Of a stretch of DNA of 64,000 bases, positions 11,012 to 20,394 are shown piece after piece. The stretch is from Atherinomorus stipes. Its lineage: Eukaryota > Chordata > Actinopteri > Atheriniformes > Atherinidae. The stretch covers positions 372,001-436,000 of the forward strand of contig JALJCO010003433.1 of NCBI GenBank assembly GCA_023101725.1, in the 5' to 3' direction. Each line of letters opens with the position of its first letter. Position 1 is the first letter of the stretch. A program made the translations under genes and the position numbers. The notes below the pieces were generated by a model. It saw nothing but the letters and a program-made list of their open reading frames with translations. It made no database searches and was not told the origin of the DNA.

Positions 11012-12247
11012 GAAATGAAACTCGCGGCTGGCGCTTCAGGTAACTGCTGCCACGAACCAAGCCGTCATGGGAGTGCAAACTGGAGCTATAATGTTGTTTG
11101 CTGCGCTTTTTCTTCGTAGTTCCACTTTTTAGTGTCTCTCAGTTGATCTGGATCGTTTGCTGAGGGCAGAAGAATCCATAACTATCCCTTAGAAACTTGT
11201 GTGAAATCCTGTGGCCGCTGGAGGGCGTTTGGGACAGAGCTGGTGCTGCTGGCTTCAAACTCCTAATGAACATGTGCAGCATAGAGCACAGTGCAAGTTA
11301 CCTGGCCTTAGATGATCTTTAAACCAGTGGAGCAACGGATTAAATAAACCAAAGAGGTCCGAGGAGTGTTCGGGACTCGGGAGATCAAGAAGATCTCACT
11401 ACCATTCCTGATTTTATCCATCTTCTCTTTCTGGATCACACTGCAGCGAAGTGTCTCCCTCACTGGTAAAGCAACGCGAGCTTCACAGGTCACCCCGGTG
11501 CCGAACAGCCTCTGTAACACACTCATCATGCCCACAAAAAATGTAAAAAAAATCCCTTCACTACTCCACGATCCCCCTACACCTGGATAATTTACTGTTC
11601 GGTGTTTGTATTTTTTTCCTCCACAAAAAGGCTGCAGCTGCTGCAGGACGAATGAAAAGTGGCTCTTCTTGTTAGGAAAAGTGGACACGATGTCCAGAGA
11701 GACTTGAATCTGTGCATCCTGCACAAACATATGTATTTATCATGTTGATGTTGCTGAAATCTCAGATAAAACCTGCCGACGTTCCTGCCATAAACTGATC
11801 TGACAGCTGCTGGCTTTTGGACTCATTTGCCTGAAATGGCGACATGCATCACGTGGTTCAAAGAGTAACGTTTTTTGAAGCAATGCATCGCTAGCAAGCT
11901 AAATTAAGTTGAACTATATATAAAAACATTTGCAAAACCTTTTTTTCATGTGACAATGCCTCAGACTTTTTAAAAACGGCTTATTGTGGAAAATTCAACC
12001 TGAAAGATGCTCTTTAACTTATTCCGGAGGACCAGTGGGCAGCCATCGCACAACACCCGGGGACCAACTCCAGATCTTAAACCCAGTGCCTTTGGTCAGG
12101 TTCACTGAATGGAGGATTAACCTGACATATTTTAGTGTGTTTTTCTCCACTTTATGTCCCGCTTGCTCTTTTTGTTAGCAAGTGGTATTTGTTGTGACAT
12201 GCAGGTTGAAAATTAGCTTTTAACAGTTATCTTTACAATGTCTGCAG
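11012..12247. other. Last-intron sequence of the SAMD3-like relic
   Basis: No exon is supported. The stretch has a mixed, moderately GC-rich composition (11040-11600) and then AT-rich DNA (11840-12000). It looks like older repeat material, but I cannot name it. Open frames on either strand are short and have no recognisable domain. Confidence 0.5.
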
Positions 12248-12553
12248 GATGCTACCGATGGATCAACCAGCGTTCAACAGCAGTTGGCGGATGAAGTGAT
12301 GACGATTTGCCTGCTGCGGAAAGATGGGTCAGTCAATGTCGGCATAGTGATTGAGGGCAACACTGTCCTCAACAGTCTTGGGGATCTAAGCAAAGCCTGC
12401 TGCTATCTGTTGGGACTGACCTATGCGTTGGATCTGCGATACCCCAAGAACCTCAAATACACTTTTGAGGTATTCCAGAAAGTTCTGCTGGAGCTGGATC
12501 CTGGAAACCTTTCCAACAGAGTTCAAAGACTGAAGAAATACCTCTGTATGTAA
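12248..12553 (+). pseudogene. Last exon of the SAMD3-like relic, intact frame
   Basis: Acceptor tctgcag, then an uninterrupted frame of 101 codons to TAA at 12551. It includes [40 protein letters not shown] and [20 protein letters not shown]. This is the best preserved part of the relic and the clearest family match: the C-terminal block with the ALxLxYPxxLKYTFE motif. An internal ATG at 12284 could start a short peptide, but the acceptor and upstream frame argue for an exon. Confidence 0.75.
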
Positions 12554-12941
12554 TTGCTGGCTACTGCTCGGCAAGATGCTCTATGAGGAAATTTTTTCAT
12601 AGTCAAGGTTCACCCGTCTGAAGTATCTAGGTTTAATGTGTTAATGTTTAGATTAGAGTCTTAATGTGGTCAAAATGTTGCTCTTCCATATTCAGCCATA
12701 TGTTATGGAATTATTAAGTAACTGGTGAGAATAAATACAGTTAGAGATGAAAAATGACCACTGGTACTGTTAAGAAGGTGTTTGAGGAATTTTATGGGAA
12801 GGTTTATGTTGAAGAAAAAAAGTTTAATGGGTTAGTTTTAAAAAGAATTTTAAAGTTATAAAAAGTTGTTTTTGGAGAAATTGTAGATGAGGAAAAAAAT
12901 CTGTAGGGAGAAAAAAAAAGAGAAAAGTTAGGAGATAATTC

Positions 12942-13441
12942 TTGATGAGTGTGATGAGAAATATGTTAAAGAGAAATAAGAAATGTGAAAATGTGTAAAG
13001 GGGGATTAATATTATTAATGGGGGGGATTATATGAAAAAAAAAAAAAAGGATAGAATATAAGAGAGTATAATATATGATGAGAGAAAAAAAAAAGTTGGT
13101 AAAGATGAAATGTTAAAATAATAAAATAAAAAAGAATAAAATATAAGTGTAAAGAGAAAAGAAGAATATTTATTTTTTTTTTATTATTAGTAAGATAAAG
13201 AAAAAAAGAAAAAATAAAAATAAAAAAATAGAAAAAAAATATTTATATTTTAATGAAAAATAATTAATTTAAAAAAAAAAAAAAAAAAGAAGATTTTAAT
13301 AAAAAATTTTTAATATTTTTTTTATTTTGTGTAAGGTATATGATAGAATAAAATTAATATAAAATAAATTGATTATTTAATATGTTAATATAAGAAAAAA
13401 TTGGATATTATTTAATTTGTTATAAGAGGGAATATTTTTTG
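12942..13441. other. 500-nt run with no C on the plus strand
   Basis: Reading base by base, no C occurs from 12942 to 13441, although G is common in the first 200 nt. The stretch is A/G/T-only, with long A runs (13035-13048 and 13271-13288). C becomes progressively rarer from about 12600. The run ends exactly where the tRNA-Cys 3' half begins. It may be real low-complexity DNA or a poor assembly patch. Confidence 0.9.
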
Positions 13442-13442
13442 C

Positions 13443-13464
13443 AGTTCAATTCTGGGTGCCCCCT
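13443..13464 (+). pseudogene. tRNA-Cys 3' half, complementary to the half at 4199
   Basis: Reads AGTTCAATTCTGGG followed by TGCCCCCT, which is the T loop, the 3' T-stem strand, the 3' acceptor strand and the U73 discriminator. Its acceptor strand TGCCCCC pairs perfectly with GGGGGTA at 4199-4205. It does not pair fully with the intact neighbour, which starts GTGGGTA. Its CTGGG completes a perfect T stem with CCC from the left half plus its own AG. It begins directly after a 500-nt C-free run. Confidence 0.8.
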
Positions 13465-13817
13465 GTGGGTGACAAAGGATGTTTTTCTCTTTAGTGTCTG
13501 CTAATATCTTAGCACTTTGAACAGCTGGCTGCTTTTGTAGACTTTGAGTTTCTTCTTCTCCGATGGAATGGTGTTTCATAATGAAATCAAATAAAAGAAA
13601 CTTGTTTTAGATAAAGAAAGATCAGTGCCACAGGATTAGCAAAGGAAAGCCATGCAGGCTACAGCACTAATGTTTCAACGGCTGATAGGAGCGAAGAGGA
13701 AAAATGTGAGACAACATTTTTTAAAACGCACACATCTTTTAAGTTGCACTCAAGAAGAGCTTTTTGGGGAATAGATTAACAAAATAAACTTTCTCCATTT
13801 TAATAATCGGTATAAAT

Positions 13818-14278
13818 TAGAGATGCACACATCCAATACCTGGATATCGGCTCCAATATTGACTAATTAGCTGGATCGGATATCAGATGAATGAGGCCAA
13901 TCCAGCATTCCAACCAGTCATTTATATGTTATGTTAAGTTGTTAGGTTTCAGGCAGTTGTTGTATTTTATATTACATTTTAAAACAGCCTATGTGTTTGC
14001 AGTGCACTGTACATAGAGGTGTTATCTATTTCTTTTTGCTGGTAATTTTTTATTTGTTGATAAATAATATAAAGTACAGTTATATTTTTTGTTAATTTGC
14101 TAACTTTTTTTAAACAAAGCTACATATTTATGTCAACCCTGATACCTTCACTCACATGGCAAGGTGTACAGTTCATCCATTCAACAGTAGTATCGGATCG
14201 GTATCGGCCGATTCGCTCAGCCCAGGTATTGTATTGGATTGAATTGAATCAGAAAAAAACTGGATTGGTGCATCTTTA
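13818..14278. mobile_element. hAT-type non-autonomous element
   Basis: Ends TAGAGATGCAC and, inverted, GTGCATCTTTA. Next to the ends are ATCGG-rich inverted segments. It is flanked by GTATAAAT and GTATCAAT (7 of 8 identical), consistent with the 8-bp duplication of hAT elements. No transposase is present. Confidence 0.7.
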
Positions 14279-15345
14279 GTATCAATAGAGAGTCCAAGAT
14301 TTACCCTGGTCCTGATCTGGATGCCCCCTTTATCATGCATGATATAGGAAAAAACAAACACAAAAGCTATGTAACATGTGAGCCACTGCAGGTCCTCTTT
14401 AGTGAAACTGTGCCTTTACAGGAGATTGATGTTTGACAAACTGCAGGGGGCTGGCAGAGTGCTTTTTCCTCTCTCATACAGAAGCTCTCCTTCCTGAATA
14501 AAACAACCTGAAACTATCTCAACAGCAGGCTTGATAAGACCTGTTGAGCTTCAGTGCTTCCGTTATCATCTCTTCAGCACGGGAAACACTGACCCATCAT
14601 CTATGAAATGAAAGTTGATAACACTGGCCAACAATTTCTTCCACCTCCAACACTGATATTGAAGCTCAGTTAATTTCATACTGTACTATCATAGTGATTT
14701 GATATAATGTCGTCTTTACCTTACAATTCTCTTACCTTCTCTTCTACTCTTTTCCATATAGATTAAGGTGGAATTATCATGAAAAGTCACAGGGAGTCAT
14801 TCTTTAAACTATTAAACCATCTACCCCCTTCTGTGTCATTTGCAGATGCAAGGGCAAAAAAAAAGGTGATCACATGTGAAAAAAAAAAAATAGAAAAGAC
14901 TCAGATTGGCTTTCTACAGTATGTCATCAGCAAAAACTATTGACTAAAAAACCACAAACACTGGGCTAACTGTAATTTACTGATAATGACCTCATCTGGT
15001 AACTAAAGGGGAAAAAAGTTCAAGAAAAAGATGATAATGATAACAGCAAACTGTGAGACATTGATAATAATTTTAATTGAAGATGCATGTCATCCGATAA
15101 ATAATATGGCTCGTAGACAAGTCTTTACTCAGAAATGAACAGAAAGTAGCTAATAAGACTAGAAAGGTACAACTTATAAACATCCTACCGCCTTTGCAGG
15201 AAAACAAAGCTGATAATAATAATATGATATAAATGATACTGTTAAAAAATATTGCATCAACACTGAAAACAATATGGACAAGAAAAGTGTGCAGAAATCT
15301 CTACAGCTCTGATAGATTTTGCACTACATGCTGCTTGCAACAAGA

Positions 15346-15417
15346 GTGGGTATAGCTCAGTGGTAGAGCATTTGACTGCAGATCAAGAGGTCCCCAGTTC
15401 AAATCTGGGTGCCCACT
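15346..15417 (+). tRNA. tRNA-Cys (anticodon GCA), intact
   Basis: A 72-nt cloverleaf. The acceptor stem GTGGGTA pairs with TGCCCAC. The A box is TAGCTCAGTGG, the anticodon loop is TTGACTGCAGATCAA with GCA, the T arm is CCCAG/TTCAAAT/CTGGG, and the discriminator is T. A TTTT Pol III terminator overlaps the 3' end at 15417-15420. Compared with the common vertebrate tRNA-Cys (GGGGGTA/TGCCCCC), the second acceptor pair is T-A instead of G-C. Both sides changed together, which keeps pairing and suggests a functional gene. Confidence 0.93.
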
Positions 15418-15734
15418 TTTCTCTCTTTAAAAACAGCATGATTAGGAAACATATGAACCCCTCTACTGATTGTAATATAAAGCAATAAGGCAGACGGAGA
15501 GGACGAGGATAAGAGATAATAATATTGACGTGTGTTTGACAAAACTCTCTGCTATGAACTCTCATTTAAATCACGCTCCGATGTTTGCAACTATACAGCA
15601 AAACCTTAGAGTTTCAAGAGTGTGCTGTTTTTTTATTTTTTACTTGTTCTGTCCAGCATGGTCGTAAGCAGAATGCTAATCGGGCTACTTTGTTCTGTTG
15701 AACAGATTTACTTTACCAAGAGTGTACTTAAAAT

Positions 15735-16371
15735 TAGGGATGCACGGTATAATAGGTATCAGCCTATATCTGCCTTAAAACCGAGTATCGGACATTGGCC
15801 ATCCCACCGATATTTAACCAATATTTAACCGATCAGGCTGCTGTTTCTAAAGTCTAAAAGAAACCTAAAAACTTCTTCAAAAACCTCTTTTTCACAGACT
15901 TAAAAACTTCTAAAGACTAGGTGTGGGAAAAAACATCGATACACTAAAATATTGCAATATCTTCATATGCTGATATATTGACATTTAAAAACGCAGTATC
16001 GATCTATTTAACTAACAAAATCTCGCGGTATTTCATCATTCTGTTACGAAATCTCGTGAGAATTCATGAAATATCGTGAGATTTTGTAACAAAACGATGA
16101 AATCTTGCGAGATTTTGTGAATAAAATAGATCAATATTGCGTTTTTAAATATCGATTTGATATTGACATATGAAAATATTGATATATTCCAGTGTATCGA
16201 TATTTTTCCCACCCCTATTTTTCAAAGTGTTGGAAACGAATAACAAAACTGCTATTTGCAATGACTGCTTTATTTTTTTCAGCTTTAATATCGTTATCAA
16301 TATCGGTTATCTGCCACATGAGTTCTAAAATATCGGCATATCGGCCAAAATTCCAATATCGTGCATCCCTA
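15735..16371. mobile_element. hAT-type element with perfect 8-bp target duplication
   Basis: Terminal inverted repeats TAGGGATGCAC and GTGCATCCCTA, flanked on both sides by CTTAAAAT (15727-15734 and 16372-16379). The subterminal parts are rich in ATCGG/CCGAT. It has no coding capacity. About half its length is a second element (15918-16217), so the hAT core is only about 340 bp. Confidence 0.85.
15918..16217. mobile_element. Nested palindromic MITE inside the hAT element
   Basis: Long inverted repeat with ends TAGGTGTGGGAAAAA and TTTTTCCCACCCCTA, followed by ATCGATACACT and its inverse. The inner part repeats the motif GAAATCTCG(T/C)GAGA in both orientations. Nearly the whole 300 bp can fold on itself. 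I see no clear target duplication. Confidence 0.7.
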
Positions 16372-16930
16372 CTTAAAATGTATTCATTTGTGAATTATAG
16401 CAGTATTGATTTAAGTACAGTAATCTTCAATGAGTGTCACACAACTAACGACTGACGCACCAGCACGGGCCGCATCTGTCCCAGTGATTGAACGTAAAAT
16501 TTACACAACAATATTAAAAATCAACATGCCACACATACAAACAATCACATATGCAGTCAGTTTGGAGTCATGACGACTGTGTGCTATGTAGCAAAAAAGC
16601 AAACACCACAGCAATGGGGCAACAGCTTCAGTGCTCGGCACATAAAGTAACTTATCAATAGTTGGGGTTTCATAAGTCTTCTTGCATTTTAAATTCTGAT
16701 ATGATATGAAAATTCCAAATAAGGAGTTTTCAGAAATCTGTGGAAACGTGCATGTCATAACACAGACGGCTCATAGATGGGTTGAGGAGATTGGAACAGC
16801 TTAACTCCAATAATCCTTACTGACTGCTTGCATAAACCAAACTAATTTGGTTAATTTTTACAGTCTATCATCAATGTAAACATCAAAGCACTTCATCGAG
16901 AGGCTAAGAGTGACAAGCTGTCTTCCTATG

Positions 16931-16950
16931 TTTTTTTTTTTTTTTTTTTT
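16931..16950. repeat. Poly(T) tract
   Basis: Twenty T in a row, with no SINE or LINE recognised next to it. A similar run lies at 3304-3323. Confidence 0.95.
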
Positions 16951-17152
16951 CCCTCAACACGCATCCACTCAGGCCATTTAAGAGTCTCAGATTTTAGTTG
17001 CAGACTGATAAGTGGCTGTTCATGAGACAGTCCTGCCATCATTGCATAAAACTTAATTTCATGACAAAAAAAGACGATGGTGTAAGGTTACAGACTCTTC
17101 TTTGTCATTCCTAGTCCAAAACTTCAAAGTTTATGATAAGATTGTTGAATTT

Positions 17153-17174
17153 AGCTTCAATCTTGGTGCCCCAC
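17153..17174 (+). pseudogene. Possible tRNA-Cys 3' fragment
   Basis: AGCTTCAATCTTGGTGCCCC followed by AC resembles the T loop, T stem and 3' acceptor strand of tRNA-Cys with a few changes. It is short, so chance similarity is possible; it lies 560 nt upstream of the degenerate 5' fragment. Confidence 0.35.
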
Positions 17175-17734
17175 TTTCATTTGGTGACAGAGAAAATGAG
17201 CTACACTCATATCTTCTTACATAATGCCGCTGGTAGCAACATATAAGATAGATAACAATCAGTGAAAATCATCAATGAAAACAATCACTACAAGTCATGA
17301 AGAGTCTGTAAAAACTGCTTGAATTTTTTTTTAAACTTTCTTCTCAGGGTTGCCAAGTTCTGATTTAACTTTCGATCTAAGGAAAAAATACATTTGTATG
17401 AATTACCATTTGAAAAATCATTTACAATAAACATGTCTTGTGGCACATCCATAAGGAAATAAATAGTGATTAGAGGCTAAATAAAAATGTAAAAATCCTT
17501 GAACAACACCAGCCTTGTAATATCTCTTTTATATTCCCTTTTTGGCTGGAAAATTTGAATTTGCCTTTGTAGTCACAGATCATTTCATGCTTGGCAAGGA
17601 GAAATCCTTAATTATGGATTTTTAAAAACTATGTAGGACATGAGTTGACTTGAAGTAAGCAGTCTTCATTATATACATTAATTGTTAATCAGTTATGGAT
17701 TGCTTTAAGACTAAAATGAACCCCAGCAGTTACT

Positions 17735-17780
17735 TTATAGTTCAAGGGTTAAGCATTTGACTTTAGATTAGAAGATCCCC
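17735..17780 (+). pseudogene. Degenerate tRNA-Cys 5' fragment
   Basis: TATAGTTCAAGGGTTAAGCA, TTTGACTTTAGATTAGAAGA and TCCCC align with the D arm, anticodon arm and variable loop of tRNA-Cys but carry several substitutions, including loss of the GCA anticodon (now TTT). The T arm is absent. Confidence 0.6.
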
Positions 17781-18250
17781 TCATAGCATCGTTTTTTCAC
17801 ACACAAGCAGATTTTAATATGAAGAAAATGTCCGCATGGTATTCTGTGAGGCCGTATTAGCTCTATTTAAAAAAGTTTGTTCACTAATAAATAATCAATA
17901 ACACTTTCTTCCTTGTCATTGGAGTGTTTGCAAAACCTGTTTCCTCATTCTTGCTAAATTTAATTAATTAATTTAAAAAAAAGGCTAGCTCTGAGTTTCT
18001 TATCGCACCATACCGTAAATGTAAATTATTTTTATCTAAAACACTGAGAGAGAGAAACTTAGTTTCTGAAGAGTTTTTGGTGGAAACTTGAAGGTTTTCA
18101 GAACTTGCAAGTTTAGCTTGTTGTTAACTTCACTGAAAACAAGATCAGCTTAGTGTTTTTGTTGAGGACATTCAAGACGCATTGCAAAAGTCAACCAAAC
18201 ATATCAAATAAAGATCTAAAGTTGGCCTCATTTGAGTAAAATATAGCCAC

Positions 18251-18310
18251 AGGGGATACCCAGATTCACAGGAACCTCTTTATCTGCAGTCAAATGCTCT
18301 AAACCCTCTC
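18251..18310 (-). pseudogene. tRNA-Cys pseudogene, minus strand
   Basis: Read on the minus strand, it gives GAGGGTTTAGAGCATTTGAC, TGCAGATAAAGAGGTTCCTG and TGAATCTGGGTATCCCC. The anticodon GCA is kept, but the D arm is shortened and the T arm mismatched. It is too damaged to be a working tRNA. Confidence 0.7.
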
Positions 18311-19946
18311 CATAGAAGTACACTTGCATAGATCAATACAACAAACTATAATCCTATGAAGCCAGGTGTTGGGTTGAGAAATATCAGCTGTTTTATTCAT
18401 ACCTTTCCTGTTTCTGTTTAATTCTAATAAAGTCCCTGCATCCATAATCCTAAAGCATGCCCTAACCATCAAGATGTGTAATAGCTGTATTTCTATGGAG
18501 AAAAACAGCAGTTTTCCCCTGAACTTGTTTATTTAATCATTTTTTAATGTTGTAGTCAGTCAGGGTTGGTTGGGTTAGGCATAAAAAAAACAATCAAAAA
18601 ACAAAAACAAATGAATAAATATCACATTAGCGTTATGCTCAAAGGCTGGCGTCAAATCATCTGAGCAAATTATTAAGTACTGCCACATTCCCTTTGTAAT
18701 TTTGCTTTTAGTTCCTTTCATATGTAACCAGTGGGCGAAAAATTCTAAATTTTGACCCCAAATTGTTTTTCAGGGTAAATTACCAGATTATATCTAAGTG
18801 ATAGTTATTCCTAACTTTGCAGATGATCCTGAATTATTTGCACTTTCCAAAAAGGTAGAGATGGCTTTATTTGTAAATAGACAAGACAGGCCAGCTTTGA
18901 CTGGGGACTTCATGATCTGTATTATGGATTCTACCATTGAGTGAAATATCTCATTTTCCTAGTAAATTAATGGTCATGTGGGATGGATTGACAAATGTGT
19001 GCATAGGCAAAGGTTAAAGAAAGAATACCACGAGTGAATGCACACTCTAAACAGTGTTGCACCGTAATGAACAAACCAATTATACCAAGCAGAATAAATT
19101 GTATATCATCAGTAAAACCATTTAGTGCAGTCATTAGTCATCATTGTGGTCTTTATTAAGCTCCAACTTGCACTAAGACTGATTATAAAATGAGTTATCT
19201 TAGTCACTTTACAGTTTTAGAAAAGAATATTGCACATTTTGCATCTAGGTTCACTAAAAGGGTAATATACCCCAAGGTCACAAATGGAAATGTTTAAATC
19301 CTTTATTTCTTAGCAGCAATGAATTTCCTAGAAATAGTGAGCCCTTGTTGATGTTTATCTGCAGCAAGAAGAAAATTAATCAACAGAGGGTGAGTGGAGG
19401 CTCCATGCACATGTTCATTATCATATGCAAACATGCGGCTTAGACATTCAGAGGCTTATGAGCGAGCAAACATTTGGGTGGTTAAATATTTGCAGTTCAG
19501 AGAGAACTTGCTTTCTTGACTCAGGCAGTCTGTCTGGCTTTGTTGGTATAATTCATTGTCAAACAGGGCTGAAATGGCAGATAACGCTTGCACAATATGT
19601 AACGGGGAGTAGCTAAATGGCAGATGGTTTTCATTTTAGAAAGATTCCTGGTTTTGTATTCGATGTGTAATGCACACACGAGTTACACTGTTACTGTAGG
19701 TTTGACTTGCAGTCCAAAACAGACAAGTGAATACACTTTTTTGGAGGGTAAATCCTCTAAAGGTTTGTGTATCTCCATCACGTGTGCATCAGCAGTACGG
19801 AGGCACAATTTGTCTCATGCTTTGCCTCAATAAGTCTCATTTAACTCATCAGCCTTAGATTAGATTCCCATCTGTAATTAGTGCAGAGGAGACGAGCAAA
19901 CCTGAGGTGAACGGACACACGAGCATCTTCCTGAGCCGGTAGATGG

Positions 19947-19955
19947 TATATATAA
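19947..19955 (+). promoter_or_regulatory. Possible TATA box
   Basis: TATATATAA in a locally GC-richer stretch, but no coding exon follows (the first ATG, at 20053, opens only about ten codons). Weak. Confidence 0.15.
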
Positions 19956-20372
19956 TCATGTGCGCCAAGACACTCGCACACGTGGAAGCACTCAGCTACC
20001 ATCTCCTTAGGCTCAATCTCACCTGCAAACGCAGAGACTCATTAGAGTAAGGATGGAGGAAGAGGAAGAAGGAGGAAGGAGCTGAGGGATGAAGAGCTGA
20101 AAGATGAGAGCATTGTGTCTGAATGAAAACAAGTATGTGTGTCAAATATCAACTTAGTGGGACAATACAACAGGATGAATTCTAGGTAAATGTGTCCCAG
20201 TAACTTAAAGGGCATTGGTGAAGTTAAAGGTGCTCCTGGGGGAAAAAAGCTCTACACAGATTGTGTAAATATGTGTGTATTTTTGCGTGCTTGTGTGTGA
20301 GTCAGGCTAAGCGTGACTCAGTTTTAGATATTTCTTGTTATGTCCTCAGGCATGGATAGAGCATATTTAAAG

Positions 20373-20394
20373 AGTGTGTGTGTGTGTGTGTGTG
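20373..20394. repeat. (GT)n microsatellite
   Basis: Eleven GT units. Confidence 0.95.

Larger units (their letters stand above)
5938..12553 (+). pseudogene. Decayed multi-exon C2H2/SAMD3-like gene of a teleost multi-copy family
   Basis: At least five exon-like blocks in the right order on the plus strand match, from memory, a large family of fish proteins often named sterile alpha motif domain-containing protein 3-like. They are an N-terminal zinc-finger exon, a long central exon, two short exons and a C-terminal exon ending with the family pattern GxVIEGxxVLxSLGD...LxYALxLxYPxxLKYTFE. Function of the family is unknown to me. The central exon has several stops and frameshifts, and the two short exons end in stops, so this copy is broken. 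The introns are kept, so it was not made by reverse transcription of a spliced mRNA. A possible 5' UTR exon lies at about 4600-4738. The whole gene sits between two halves of a tRNA-Cys gene. Confidence 0.8.
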
